From the NCBI RefSeq assembly GCF_029964055.1, contig NZ_CP124836.1, forward strand, positions 682,001-746,000: a stretch of 64,000 nt of DNA, read 5' to 3'. Below, piece by piece: positions 25,902 to 36,865 of this stretch. The DNA comes from Arthrobacter sp. EM1 (GTDB lineage Bacteria > Actinomycetota > Actinomycetes > Actinomycetales > Micrococcaceae). Below the pieces are notes generated by a model. That model had not been told where the DNA came from and ran no database searches. It saw only the letters and a list, made by a program, of their open reading frames with translations. The position numbers were made by a program, and so were the translations under genes. Each line of letters opens with the position of its first letter. The stretch's first letter is position 1.

Positions 25902-27002
25902 CTAACGGCGGTTCGGCAGGGTTGCAGCCGGGGCGGACGCAACGTCCGGATTGACCGGAATCTTCGCCAGGACGGCACGGATCACGCTCTGGGCGGTTTC
26001 TCCCGCACTCACGGCTTTGCGGTCCAGGATGATCCGGTGGGCCAGGACCGGTTCTGCCACACTGACCACGTCGTCCGGCAGCACAAAGTCCCTGCCCTCC
26101 AGTGCTGCCGTGGCTTTGGCCGCGCGCAGCAGCTGGAGCATGGACCGGGGGCTGGCTCCGAGCCGGAGCATTCCGCTTTCCCTGGTGGCACGCCCCAGCG
26201 ACACGGTGTATTCCTTGATCGATTGGGAGACGTAGACTTGCCGCACCGTAGCGATCATTGCCGCGACCTCACTGGCGGTGACGACGGCGGTGACCTTGGC
26301 CAGCGGGGACGTCGCCTGGTGGGTCTCAAGCATTTCCATTTCGGCCTCCCGGTCCGGGTAACCCATGGAGATCCGCGCCATAAAGCGGTCCCGCTGCGCT
26401 TCCGGGAGCGGGTAGGTGCCCTCCATTTCGATCGGATTCTGCGTGGCCACCACCATAAACGGCTCGTCGAGCTTGTAGGACGTGCCGTCCACCGTGACCT
26501 GGTGTTCTTCCATGCATTCCAGCAGGGCGGACTGGGTCTTGGCTGAGGCGCGGTTGATTTCGTCACCGATGACGATATTGGCAAAAACCGCCCCGGGCCG
26601 GAACTCAAAGGAGCGCGAAGCCTGGTTGTAGATGGACACGCCAGTGACGTCGGAGGGGAGCAGATCGGGGGTGAACTGAATGCGGCTCACGGAGCAGTCG
26701 ATGGTGCGGGCGAGCGTCTTGGCCAGCAGGGTCTTGCCGACACCGGGAACGTCCTCGAGGAGCAGGTGGCCTTGGGCCAAGAGCACGGTCAAGGCGAGTT
26801 TGGCCGCTTCCGCTTTCCCGTCGATCACGGTGCTGATGGCGGTCAGGATGCGTCCGCTGGCGGAGCGGAAGGCTGCCGCGTCCATCGCCGCGGCCGGCGG
26901 CGCGGGGCGCAGGGCAGGCGGGAGCCCGGCCGCAGCCGAGTCCTCCCGGCGGTCCGGCCCGTCAGGGTGTCCTTCGTCCAGGGAGATGCGCTGGTAGTCC
27001 AT
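25902..27002 (-). CDS. moxR: MoxR-family AAA+ ATPase
   Basis: A 366-residue cytoplasmic AAA+ ATPase. Walker A is EDVPGVGKT (about residues 83-91), Walker B is VIGDEINRASAKTQSALLECMEE, and sensor 1 lies in VVATQNPIEMEGTYPLPEAQRDRFM. MoxR proteins act as chaperone-like ATPases that activate partners through the neighbouring DUF58/VWA protein. The ATG has a GAAAGG site upstream. The first about 40 residues are disordered. As first gene of the operon it is probably transcribed from the gap shared with divergent tatD. Confidence 0.93.
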   Translation of the reverse strand: MDYQRISLDEGHPDGPDRREDSAAAGLPPALRPAPPAAAMDAAAFRSASGRILTAISTVIDGKAEAAKLALTVLLAQGHLLLEDVPGVGKTLLAKTLARTIDCSVSRIQFTPDLLPSDVTGVSIYNQASRSFEFRPGAVFANIVIGDEINRASAKTQSALLECMEEHQVTVDGTSYKLDEPFMVVATQNPIEMEGTYPLPEAQRDRFMARISMGYPDREAEMEMLETHQATSPLAKVTAVVTASEVAAMIATVRQVYVSQSIKEYTVSLGRATRESGMLRLGASPRSMLQLLRAAKATAALEGRDFVLPDDVVSVAEPVLAHRIILDRKAVSAGETAQSVIRAVLAKIPVNPDVASAPAATLPNRR

Positions 27003-27290
27003 CGGTAGCCTTTCAGCCCTGGCGGTGCCCCGGTTCGGCTGGTGCTGGCCGGGTCACTCCTTGGGGTATGCCTGTGTTCCTGACCGTTGATTCCTAGCCG
27101 TCTGTGCCTGAGCCTGGATACCGCCCGCCGGCATCCAGTCTTGAGAACAGACTACTAACAGAACTGCCGGGCCTGACAGAGAGTTCCGCGGAAATATCGG
27201 ACCAGCGTCGGGTCGGATATAGTGCGCCTGGGTTAATTCGGGGAGTTCGCCGGTTTCATCCGGCCGAAGGACCGCCGATAAGGTGGACGG

Positions 27291-28178
27291 ATGACGACCC
27301 CCCTGACTCCCGTTCCGTTTCGTGCGCCCGGCAGCGACGGCGCCGGGAGGCAGGGTTATCCGCCGGCGCCGGAACCGCTTCCGGTGCCGGTTATGGACAA
27401 CCACACGCACTTGGACTTCCCGCACAACGAGCTCAATGTCAGCATCGCTGACGCACTGGACGCCGCCGCGGCGGTGGGGGTGCAAGGCGCCGTGCAGGTG
27501 GGGTGCGACCTCGAATCGTCCCGGTTTACCGTTCAGGCAGTCGAACTGGATGCGAGGTTGCTCGGTGCCGTCGCCCTGCACCCCAACGATGCGCCGGAGT
27601 ACGCCGCCCGCGGCGAACTGGAGGACGCCCTGGCAGAGATCGAGGCCCTGGCGGCGCACCCGCGGATCAGGGCCATCGGCGAGACCGGACTGGATTTCTT
27701 CCGAACGGAGGGCGACGGGCTGGCGCACCAGCGTTATTCCTTTCGCCGGCACATCGACATCGCCAAACGTCTCGGGCTGACCCTCCAGATCCATGACCGG
27801 GACGCGCACGAGGACGTCGTCCAGGTGCTGCGGGAGGAAGGCGCCCCCGAGCGGGTGGTGTTCCACTGCTTCTCCGGCGATGACCGGTTGGCCAGGATCT
27901 GCAATACGGAAGGCTGGTACATGTCCTTCGCCGGGACACTGACCTTCAAAAACGCCGCCAACCTCCGGGCTGCGCTGGCCATCGCGGAGCCGGAGCGGAT
28001 CCTCGTCGAAACCGATGCCCCGTTCCTTACCCCGCACCCGCACCGGGGACGCCCCAACGCTAGCTACATGGTCCCCTACACCGTCAGGGCCATGGCCGAA
28101 TTGACTGGCTGGGAGCTCTCGGAGATGTGTTCCCGGATTGCCCGCAATACGGTGCAGGCATACGGATCCTGGGACTGA
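27291..28178 (+). CDS. tatD: TatD-family metal-dependent deoxyribonuclease/hydrolase
   Basis: A 295-residue TIM-barrel hydrolase of the amidohydrolase type. The metal ligands are DNHTHLD (His38, His40), the Glu in AIGETGLDFFRT, the His in LQIHDRDAH, FHCFSGD, and a final Asp in ILVETDAPFLTP. TatD enzymes are Mg-dependent 3'-5' exonucleases linked to DNA repair. The 34 residues before the first ligand are longer than usual, and ATG 27393 is an alternative start. The order tatD-rpfB-rsmA-ispE is the same as in mycobacteria (Rv1008-Rv1011). Confidence 0.93.
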   Translation: MTTPLTPVPFRAPGSDGAGRQGYPPAPEPLPVPVMDNHTHLDFPHNELNVSIADALDAAAAVGVQGAVQVGCDLESSRFTVQAVELDARLLGAVALHPNDAPEYAARGELEDALAEIEALAAHPRIRAIGETGLDFFRTEGDGLAHQRYSFRRHIDIAKRLGLTLQIHDRDAHEDVVQVLREEGAPERVVFHCFSGDDRLARICNTEGWYMSFAGTLTFKNAANLRAALAIAEPERILVETDAPFLTPHPHRGRPNASYMVPYTVRAMAELTGWELSEMCSRIARNTVQAYGSWD

Positions 28179-28460
28179 TGACACTGGGTCGCCCCGCCCT
28201 GGGTTAGATACCGCGTATGCATAATTTCTTGGTTGCTTTATAACGCTCCGGTTACAGTGGAGAACTATTAGCCGGGGTCGGGGAAGGCCTTCGGATAATT
28301 TCACTCCTGCAGGGCGCGCATCGTGGCCAACGAACCATGGGCGCGCTCTCGTTTATGAGTGTGGCGGTGCACAGGGCCGCCGCGGACACACCGCACCGTT
28401 TCCGGTGCTGCCTTTGGGCTGTCTGCGGTGCGTTGCCCTCGCACTTTTCCCCGTGCCCGG
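28179..28460 (+). promoter_or_regulatory. Long leader/promoter region before rpfB
   Basis: This 282-bp gap begins with an AT-rich stretch (28222-28275) containing a TATAAC hexamer at 28239-28244, a good -10 candidate with a poor -35 (TATGCA, 17 bp upstream). About 215 bases of untranslated leader would follow. I looked for the conserved blocks of the c-di-AMP (ydaO) riboswitch that precedes rpf genes in some actinobacteria and did not find them. Regulation cannot be assigned. Confidence 0.35.
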
Positions 28461-29657
28461 ATGGTCCAAAAGATATGGGCAATCGTGGTCAAGTTTTTTA
28501 CATCGGACGGCAAATTCAGCTTCGTCAAGGTCGGTACGCAACTTGTAGTGCTGGTCGCGTTGGTGCTGGGGCTGGTTGCCTTCGTCGGCAACAACAAGAC
28601 AGTCACGCTCAACGTGGACGGCAAAGTGAGCTCGGTCCAGACCTTTGGCGGCACTGTCGGCCAGGTCGTCAAGGGAGCAAGCCTTGAGCTCCAGTCCGCG
28701 GACCGGGTGACGCCTGCCGCTGCTTCCCATGTACAGGACGGCACAGTCATTAACGTCAACCTCGCCAAGGCCGTCAAGGTCAGCCTGGACGGCGCCGAGC
28801 GGACCGTCAACACCACTGCGCCGACAGTCGAAGGCCTCGTCACGGAACTCGGCGTTGCCGGTTCCTCGGAGCTGTCCGCCCCGAAGGATGCCCAGCTTGC
28901 GGTCTCGGGGTCGTTCGTGTCCATCTCGACTCCCAAGACCGTGAGCATCGTCGCGGACGGCAAGGCCAATAAGACCACGACCACGGCTGCCAATGTCTCT
29001 GCGCTGCTGTCCGACGCCGGCATCTCCCTGGCCGCCAGCGACAGGCTCTCGCAGCCCGGCAACGCCCCGGTTGTCAGTGACATGGTGATCAAGATTTCCC
29101 GGGTGGACGTGAGCCAGACGGCGGAGTCCACCGAAGCGGTACCGTTCGAAACCCTCACCACGGAGGACGCCGGGATGATCAAGGGTGAGAAGCAGGTGAC
29201 CCAGGCAGGCGTGGCGGGCACCATCAACAAGAGTTTCAAGCTGGTGATGGTTGATGGTCGCGAAGCCTCCCGCACCCTGGTGTCCCAGTCCGTCAGTGCC
29301 CAGCCGGTCACCGAACAGATCACGGTTGGCACCAAGGAGAAGCCCAAACCGGCACCCCAGGCGGCAGTTGCCGCCGCCGGGGCCAACACCGGCGCCGCAG
29401 CCCCCGCCATGATGAACGAAGCCATGTGGGACAAGATTGCGCAGTGCGAGTCCACCGGCAACTGGTCCATCAATTCCGGCAACGGCTACTACGGCGGCCT
29501 GCAGTTCGACGTCCGGACCTGGCTCGGTGCCGGCGGCGGCGCTTACGCACCGAATGCAGCCGGTGCCACCAAAGCCCAGCAGATCGACATCGCCAACCGC
29601 GTCTACGCGCAGCGCGGCCTGTCGCCGTGGGGTTGCGGCTGGGCAGCCTCGCGCTAG
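28461..29657 (+). CDS. rpfB: Resuscitation-promoting factor RpfB
   Basis: A 398-residue exported muralytic enzyme. A signal-anchor helix (LVVLVALVLGLVAFVG, about residues 20-40) is followed by three DUF348 repeats (starting TVTLNVDGKV, VKVSLDGAE and VSIVADGKA), a G5 domain (about residues 210-290) and a C-terminal Rpf lysozyme-like domain. The catalytic Glu330 sits in AQCESTGNWSINSGNGYYGGLQF. RpfB cleaves peptidoglycan and wakes dormant cells. The ATG at 28461 starts the conserved KFFTSDGKFSFVKVG segment; the open frame 34 codons upstream is not conserved in type. Confidence 0.95.
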   Translation: MVQKIWAIVVKFFTSDGKFSFVKVGTQLVVLVALVLGLVAFVGNNKTVTLNVDGKVSSVQTFGGTVGQVVKGASLELQSADRVTPAAASHVQDGTVINVNLAKAVKVSLDGAERTVNTTAPTVEGLVTELGVAGSSELSAPKDAQLAVSGSFVSISTPKTVSIVADGKANKTTTTAANVSALLSDAGISLAASDRLSQPGNAPVVSDMVIKISRVDVSQTAESTEAVPFETLTTEDAGMIKGEKQVTQAGVAGTINKSFKLVMVDGREASRTLVSQSVSAQPVTEQITVGTKEKPKPAPQAAVAAAGANTGAAAPAMMNEAMWDKIAQCESTGNWSINSGNGYYGGLQFDVRTWLGAGGGAYAPNAAGATKAQQIDIANRVYAQRGLSPWGCGWAASR

Positions 29658-29747
29658 CGGGGCCACACCGGAGGCTGAGCTCCGGGTGACCGGCACTTCG
29701 AGTAGCACGGGTGTCCGCAGCGGCTGACCACGGCAGCGGAATTCCAC

Positions 29748-29780
29748 GAGGGCCGGGTCCGATTTTCGGACCCGGCCCTC
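29748..29780 (+). terminator. Strong hairpin between rpfB and rsmA
   Basis: Perfect 14-bp arms (29748-29761 and 29767-29780) with the loop ATTTT lie 90 bp after the rpfB stop and 37 bp before the rsmA start. No T-run follows. It probably ends or attenuates transcription from rpfB. Confidence 0.7.
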
Positions 29781-29817
29781 GCCATGCCCGGGCCGGTCCG
29801 CGGGATAGGATACCAAG

Positions 29818-30729
29818 GTGACTGAACCGACCTCTTCCGCTCCCGCCAGTGAGCCCACCAGCAAGCCGGCAAGCTCCCCTGCACCCCTGATGGGCGCCTC
29901 CGACATCCGCAGGCTGGCCGAGGAGATCGGCGTCCGCCCCACCAAGACTCTCGGTCAGAACTTCGTCATTGACGGCAACACGATTCGCAGGATCGTGGCC
30001 GCCGCGGACGTCCACCCGGACGAGACGGTCCTGGAGGTCGGGCCGGGGCTCGGGTCCCTGACCTTGGGCCTGCTGGACGCTGCCCGCTCGGTTGTCGCCG
30101 TCGAGATCGATCCTGTCCTGGCCGGGAAGCTCCCTGCCACGGTTGCCCGGTGGCGGCCGGCCGCCGTTGGGGACTTCCACCTTGTCCTCGCCGACGCTAT
30201 GCGGGTCACCGAGCTGCCGGTGGAACCGACAGCGTTGGTGGCGAATTTGCCCTACAACGTCGCCGTCCCGGTGGTCCTGCACCTGCTCCAGCATTTCCCC
30301 AGCCTCCGTCACGGCCTGGTGATGGTCCAGGACGAGGTGGCCGACAGACTTGCCGCCGGTCCCGGGTCCAAGACCTACGGTGTCCCCTCGGTCAAGGCCG
30401 CCTGGTACTCCAGCATGCGCAAGGCCGGAGTCATCGGCATGAATGTCTTTTGGCCCGCCCCGAAAATCCACTCCGGCCTGGTGGCATTCACCCGCCGGGA
30501 ACCGCCCGTCACCACGGCCACCCGGGAAGAGGTGTTTGCGGTCATCGATGCAGCCTTCGCCCAGCGCAGGAAGACCCTTCGTGCTGCCCTTGCCGGCTGG
30601 GCCGGCGGCGCGGCCGAGGCTGAGCGGTGCCTGCGTGCCGCCGGTGTCGATCCCACGGCGCGAGGCGAAGTGATTGACATCATGGCGTTTTCCCGGATCG
30701 CGGAACAGCGCGGACAGCCGGCGCAATGA
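29818..30729 (+). CDS. rsmA: 16S rRNA (adenine-1518/1519 N6,N6) dimethyltransferase
   Basis: A 303-residue KsgA/RsmA enzyme that dimethylates A1518 and A1519 in the 3' loop of 16S rRNA using SAM. After a Ser/Pro-rich extension of 24 residues come the start [13 protein letters not shown], motif [16 protein letters not shown] and the catalytic motif IV NLPYN. The C-terminal domain carries [18 protein letters not shown]. The start is GTG with AGGATA upstream. It lies within the conserved tatD-rpfB-rsmA-ispE run. Confidence 0.96.
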   Translation: MTEPTSSAPASEPTSKPASSPAPLMGASDIRRLAEEIGVRPTKTLGQNFVIDGNTIRRIVAAADVHPDETVLEVGPGLGSLTLGLLDAARSVVAVEIDPVLAGKLPATVARWRPAAVGDFHLVLADAMRVTELPVEPTALVANLPYNVAVPVVLHLLQHFPSLRHGLVMVQDEVADRLAAGPGSKTYGVPSVKAAWYSSMRKAGVIGMNVFWPAPKIHSGLVAFTRREPPVTTATREEVFAVIDAAFAQRRKTLRAALAGWAGGAAEAERCLRAAGVDPTARGEVIDIMAFSRIAEQRGQPAQ

Positions 30730-30797
30730 CCCGGGCGGCGGCTCCGACAAGATGAAGCAGGTCCGGGACCGTGCTTGGAGCCGGACCCCGCCATGCC

Positions 30798-30831
30798 ATA
30801 GCGTGGAGCCATGAATAGCGTGGAGCCATGA
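30798..30831 (+). promoter_or_regulatory. Duplicated ribosome-binding/start segment creating a six-codon leader ORF before ispE
   Basis: A 17-bp sequence (ATAGCGTGGAGCCATGA) occurs twice in perfect tandem at 30798-30814 and 30815-30831. Each copy carries the same GTGGAGCC-ATG. The first ATG (30811) opens a frame MNSVEP whose TGA (829-831) overlaps the ispE ATG (828-830) in the pattern ATGA. This gives two ribosome loading sites, the first able to couple translation into ispE. The arrangement is read directly from the sequence; a regulatory effect is inference. Confidence 0.6.
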
Positions 30832-31790
30832 ATGCAGTGAGAGGGCGCCTCGGCGCGAGGACCGTCCGGGTCAAGGCGCCCGGCAAAGTCAACGTCTCAC
30901 TGGACGTCGGACCCCTGCGCGCAGACGGCTACCACTCGGTGGCCAGCGTCTACCTCGCGGTGTCCCTCTACGAGGAAGTCGCCGCCACCAGCACAAACAC
31001 CGGAGAGATTACGGTCAGCATCGGTCCGGCAAGCACCCTGGACCTCGACGGCGTTGACATCCCCCTGGACGAGCGGAACCTTGCCTACAAGGCCGCCGCG
31101 ATTATGGCCGACGTCTCGGAGAACTCCACCGGTCTCCACCTCGAAATCACCAAACGGGTCCCCGTGGCCGGCGGCATGGGCGGGGGATCGGCCGACGCGG
31201 CAGCCACCCTGCTCGCCTGCGACGCACTGTGGAACAGCGGGCTCTCGCGCGACGAACTCGCCCATCTGGCCGCCGAACTCGGCGCAGACGTGCCGTTCTC
31301 CCTGCTCGGCGGCACCGCCGTCGGGCTCGGCGTCGGCGACGAACTCTCGCCGGCCCTCGTTAAGGCCCAGACCAACTGGGTCCTGGTGACCGCTGATTTT
31401 GGCCTGCCCACACCGGAGGTCTTCCGGACCCTGGACCGGCTCCGCGAGGCCGAAGGGGTAGTGATCGAGGAACCCACCGCTGTGGACCCGATGGTCCTGC
31501 AAGCCCTGCGCGGTGGCGACGCTGAAGCCTTGGGCCGGGTGCTGGTCAACGATCTCCAGCGCGCCTCCATTGCGCTGGCACCGAGCCTCCGGGACACCCT
31601 CGGGCTCGGCGAGGCCCTGGGCGCGATCGCCGGAATCGTCTCCGGTTCCGGCCCCACCGTGGCACTTCTGGTTCACGGCCCGGCGGCGGCCGAGGGGCTG
31701 GCGGGTGACCTCCGGCACCACGGCCTTGACGCCCTGGCCGTGCACGGCCCGGTTCACGGGGCGCGCATCATCTCCGATACGCTCCTTTAA
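30828..31790 (+). CDS. ispE: 4-diphosphocytidyl-2-C-methyl-D-erythritol kinase
   Basis: A 320-residue GHMP kinase of the MEP isoprenoid pathway that phosphorylates CDP-ME at the 2-hydroxyl. The N-terminal VRVKAPGKVNVSLDVGPLRADGYHSVASVY, the ATP loop PVAGGMGGGSADAAATLLA and the C-terminal GSGPTVALL motif are complete. Length fits actinobacterial IspE. Its start overlaps a tiny leader ORF. Neighbours rsmA (98 bp upstream) and the ABC-F gene (99 bp downstream) are on the same strand. Confidence 0.96.
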   Translation: MNAVRGRLGARTVRVKAPGKVNVSLDVGPLRADGYHSVASVYLAVSLYEEVAATSTNTGEITVSIGPASTLDLDGVDIPLDERNLAYKAAAIMADVSENSTGLHLEITKRVPVAGGMGGGSADAAATLLACDALWNSGLSRDELAHLAAELGADVPFSLLGGTAVGLGVGDELSPALVKAQTNWVLVTADFGLPTPEVFRTLDRLREAEGVVIEEPTAVDPMVLQALRGGDAEALGRVLVNDLQRASIALAPSLRDTLGLGEALGAIAGIVSGSGPTVALLVHGPAAAEGLAGDLRHHGLDALAVHGPVHGARIISDTLL

Positions 31791-31889
31791 TAGGGTCGGC
31801 GCTGTCCTCCGCGCGGCGGAGTGGCGTGGCCCCATCACGCCTGACCATATTTGCTCGACATTACTTTTTCTCTAGGAAAGCAGTTCCCA

Positions 31890-33719
<1,830 letters not shown>

Positions 33720-34039
33720 CCGCCCAGCCCCCCGGACATGCCCCTCGGGCCGGGCCAGGAGTGGACATGTCCCGTGGGTCAGTTAAATCCCGCAGGACAT
33801 GTGCCTCGGGCCGGGCCAGGAGTGGACCCGGTCTGTTATGTCCACCCGCCAGGGCCAGCGGCGGGCATGTCCCACGGGGCCCGGTGGCCCTGAATTCCCG
33901 TGCTGCCGTTCAGTGTGCCGGCGTGCCCGGGAGCGTGCGCCGGTAGGACATTGCGGGCCCCGGAGCCGGGCCAGCGCGTGCACGGAGCGCAGTATGGCAG
34001 AATTGACTCTCGTGCCACAGGCCCAGCGCCTTGGTACGG
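33720..34039. repeat. Gene-free gap with imperfect direct repeats and GGACATG motifs
   Basis: No gene is apparent in these 320 bp before tRNA-Gln. A 33-bp unit beginning GGACATG is present at 33734-33766 and 33795-33827 with two mismatches (61-bp period); the last 24 bases are identical. GGACATGTCC, a perfect 10-bp palindrome, lies at 33763-33772. Another related GGCATGTCCC follows near 33866. The pattern looks like a small dispersed intergenic repeat rather than coding sequence. The tRNA promoter must lie in the last part. Confidence 0.6.
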
Positions 34040-34111
34040 TCCGCCCTGGTGTAATGGCAGCACCCCGGCCTTTGGAGCCGTGGAGTATAGGTTCGAGTCC
34101 TATGGGCGGAA
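34040..34111 (+). tRNA. tRNA-Gln (anticodon TTG)
   Basis: Acceptor arms TCCGCCC (34040-34046) and GGGCGGA (34104-34110) pair fully, and A34111 is the discriminator base. The D arm contains TGTAATGGCAGCA. The anticodon loop reads CTTTGGA, giving anticodon TTG for Gln codons CAA/CAG, and the T arm is ATAGG-TTCGAGT-CCTAT. The outermost anticodon-stem pair (C-T) does not pair. CCA is not encoded. The gene precedes glmU. Confidence 0.9.
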
Positions 34112-34323
34112 CTGCTGCGCATCGCGGTGGCCGGTAAACGGCCACCGCAGGGCGCGGCCCGGTGTGGGTCCAGTAGGATGAATCTGGCGCCACGACCGGA
34201 GTCTGGTCAGCCGAAACCGCGCGAATCCGGCAACCAAGGTGCACCAGCTGGCCTCGGCCGCCGGCCACCCAGATCCACCAAGCAGCGGCCTGAGCTAAGC
34301 CACTGAGCAAGGAGAGCCCGTAC

Positions 34324-35814
34324 GTGAGCCCCGAGAAGACCGGCCCGGCCGCCGTTATCGTCCTAGCTGCAGGTGCCGGTACCCGGATGAAGTCCCGTAC
34401 CCCCAAAATTCTCCACGAGATCGGTGGCCGCTCCCTCGTCGCGCACGCGCTGCATGCGGCCCGCACCATCCGGCCGCAGGAGCTGGCCCTGGTCGTCCGG
34501 CATGAGCGTGACCTCGTGGCCGCCCACATCGCCGCCGTTGACCCGGCCGCGCTGGTCGTCGACCAGGACGAGATCCCAGGCACCGGCCGCGCCGTCCAAG
34601 CGGCACTCGCGGCCCTCGACGGACTCCACCCTGCAGGCCGGGTCAGCGGAACGGTAGTTGTGACCTACGGCGACGTTCCCCTGCTCACCGGGAGCCTGCT
34701 GGCCGAACTCGTCGCAAGCCACGAGGCCGGCCACAACGCCGTCACCGTGCTTACCGCCGTCCTCGCGGACGCCACCGGCTACGGCCGCATCCTGCGGGCC
34801 ACGGACGGAACAGTCACCGGGATCCGGGAGCACAAGGACGCGACGGACGCCGAACGCGAAATCCGCGAAATCAACTCCGGAATCTACGCCTTCGACGCTG
34901 CCGTGCTCCGCGATTCGCTGGCCCACGTCACCACCGAAAACGCCCAGGGCGAAATGTACCTCACCGACGTGCTGGGGCTCGCCCGCGCCGCCGGCGGCAG
35001 GGTGGCAGCGGTGGTGACCGAAGACCGCTGGCAGGTCGAGGGCGCCAACGACCGGGTTCAGCTCTCGGCCCTCGGTGCCGAACTCAACCGCCGGACCGTC
35101 GAGGCCTGGATGCGGGCCGGTGTCACCATCGTGGATCCGGCCACAACCTGGATCGACGCCGCCGTCACCCTCGACGAGGACGTCCGGCTGCTGCCCAACA
35201 CACAACTCCACGGCAGCACCACTGTCGCGCGCAACGCCGCCGTCGGCCCGGACACCACCCTCACCGATGTTCAGGTGGGGGAGGGCGCCACGGTGATCCG
35301 GACACACGGTTCCGGCGCCACAATCGGCGCCATGGCCAGCGTGGGGCCGTTCACCTACCTGCGCCCCGGTACGGTCCTCGGCGAGACCGGCAAGATCGGC
35401 GCCTTCTACGAAACCAAGAACGTCACGATCGGCCGCGGTTCCAAGCTCTCCCACCTCGGCTACGCCGGTGACGCGGAAATCGGCGAGGACACCAACATTG
35501 GCTGCGGAAACATCACCGCGAACTACGACGGCGAGAAGAAACACCGCACAGTGATCGGCTCGGGCGTGCGTACCGGCTCCAACACCGTGTTCGTGGCTCC
35601 CGTGCAGGTCGGTGACGGTGCCTACAGCGGAGCCGGGGCGGTCATCCGCCGCGATGTTCCGCCGGGGGCCCTGGTCCTGTCCGTGGCCAAACAGCAGAAC
35701 GCCGAGGGCTGGGTGCTCGAGCACCGCCCGGACTCCGTTTCCGCCTCCCTGGCCCGGACCGCCGGCGCCGCCACAACTTCCTCCAGTACTCCGGCATCTA
35801 CAGAAGAGGGCTAG
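34324..35814 (+). CDS. glmU: Bifunctional UDP-N-acetylglucosamine pyrophosphorylase / glucosamine-1-phosphate N-acetyltransferase
   Basis: A 496-residue enzyme making UDP-GlcNAc for peptidoglycan and other envelope polymers. The N-terminal uridyltransferase has LAAGAGTRMKSRTPKILHEIGGRSL and VTYGDVPLL. The C-terminal left-handed beta-helix acetyltransferase has repeated hexapeptides and HLGYAGDAEIGEDTNIGCGNITANYDG. The tail after about residue 470 is Ser/Thr/Ala-rich. The start is GTG with AAGGAGAG eight bases upstream. It lies 5 bp before prs, so the two are probably one transcript. Confidence 0.97.
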   Translation: MSPEKTGPAAVIVLAAGAGTRMKSRTPKILHEIGGRSLVAHALHAARTIRPQELALVVRHERDLVAAHIAAVDPAALVVDQDEIPGTGRAVQAALAALDGLHPAGRVSGTVVVTYGDVPLLTGSLLAELVASHEAGHNAVTVLTAVLADATGYGRILRATDGTVTGIREHKDATDAEREIREINSGIYAFDAAVLRDSLAHVTTENAQGEMYLTDVLGLARAAGGRVAAVVTEDRWQVEGANDRVQLSALGAELNRRTVEAWMRAGVTIVDPATTWIDAAVTLDEDVRLLPNTQLHGSTTVARNAAVGPDTTLTDVQVGEGATVIRTHGSGATIGAMASVGPFTYLRPGTVLGETGKIGAFYETKNVTIGRGSKLSHLGYAGDAEIGEDTNIGCGNITANYDGEKKHRTVIGSGVRTGSNTVFVAPVQVGDGAYSGAGAVIRRDVPPGALVLSVAKQQNAEGWVLEHRPDSVSASLARTAGAATTSSSTPASTEEG

Positions 35815-35819
35815 CAAAA

Positions 35820-36800
35820 ATGAGCGAAATTACGGCACACGGCGAGAAGAAGCTGGTGCTTGCCGCTGGGCGCGCGCATCCCGAGCTGGCGAGGGAGATC
35901 GCCAGGGAGCTCGGAACCGAACTGCTGCCACTGGACGCCTACGACTTCGCCAATGGCGAGATCTACGTCCGGGCCGGAGAAAGTGTGCGAGGGACGGATG
36001 CCTTCGTTATCCAGGCGCATCCCGCACCGCTGAACAACTGGCTGATGGAGCAGCTCATCATGATCGATTCGCTCAAACGGGCCTCCGCCAAGCGCATCAC
36101 GGTTGTGTCGCCGTTCTACCCGTACGCCCGGCAGGACAAAAAGGGCCGCGGACGCGAACCCATCTCTGCGCGCCTGATCGCCGACCTGTACAAGACCGCC
36201 GGCGCCGACCGCATCATGAGCGTGGACCTGCACACCTCGCAGATCCAGGGCTTCTTCGACGGTCCGGTGGACCACCTGATGGCCATTCCGCTGCTCGCGG
36301 ACTACATCCGTACCCGCGTCGGCTCCGACGACATCACTGTGGTTTCCCCGGACACCGGCCGTGTCCGGGTCGCCGAACAGTGGGCCGAGCGCCTCGGTGG
36401 GGCGCCGCTGGCCTTTGTGCACAAGAGCCGCGACCTGACCGTCCCGAACCAGGCAGTCTCCAAGACTGTCGTTGGCCAGGTCGAGGGCCGCACCTGCGTG
36501 CTGATCGATGACATGATCGACACCGGGGGAACAATTTCCGGTGCGGTCCAGGTGCTCAAGAACGCCGGCGCCAAAGACGTTATTATCGCCGCGACACATG
36601 CCGTCTTCTCCGATCCCGCAGCCCAGCGGCTGTCCGAGTCCGGGGCCCGCGAGGTTGTCGTCACCAATACCCTGCCGATTGACCCCAGCAAGCACTTCCC
36701 GCAGCTCACAGTGCTCTCGATCGCGCCGCTGATCGCCCGCGCCATCCGCGAAGTGTTCGACGACGGCTCCGTCACCAGCCTGTTTGACGGCAACGCCTGA
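35820..36800 (+). CDS. prs: Ribose-phosphate pyrophosphokinase
   Basis: A 326-residue enzyme making PRPP from ribose 5-phosphate and ATP for nucleotide, His and Trp synthesis and cell-wall arabinan precursors. The flexible-loop region FYPYARQDKKGRGREPISA, the metal-site DLHTSQIQGFFD and the PRPP-binding CVLIDDMIDTGGTI are all present. Length and order match class I enzymes. The ATG lies five bases after the glmU stop, so translation is probably coupled. A hairpin follows the gene. Confidence 0.97.
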   Translation: MSEITAHGEKKLVLAAGRAHPELAREIARELGTELLPLDAYDFANGEIYVRAGESVRGTDAFVIQAHPAPLNNWLMEQLIMIDSLKRASAKRITVVSPFYPYARQDKKGRGREPISARLIADLYKTAGADRIMSVDLHTSQIQGFFDGPVDHLMAIPLLADYIRTRVGSDDITVVSPDTGRVRVAEQWAERLGGAPLAFVHKSRDLTVPNQAVSKTVVGQVEGRTCVLIDDMIDTGGTISGAVQVLKNAGAKDVIIAATHAVFSDPAAQRLSESGAREVVVTNTLPIDPSKHFPQLTVLSIAPLIARAIREVFDDGSVTSLFDGNA

Positions 36801-36831
36801 ACCACCGTTCGAGGCCGCTCCGCGGCAGCCG

Positions 36832-36865
36832 GTGCGGGACCGTTTTTACGATCCGGGTCCCGCAC
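36832..36865 (+). terminator. Hairpin after prs
   Basis: Perfect 10-bp arms (GTGCGGGACC at 36832-36841, GGTCCCGCAC at 36856-36865) with a 14-base loop that includes TTTTT lie 31 bp after the prs stop. No T-run follows the stem. Confidence 0.65.

Noticed and set aside
28179..28460. c-di-AMP (ydaO) riboswitch before rpfB
   Set aside because: Such riboswitches precede rpf genes in some actinobacteria, but the conserved sequence blocks and junctions of the motif were not found in this leader.
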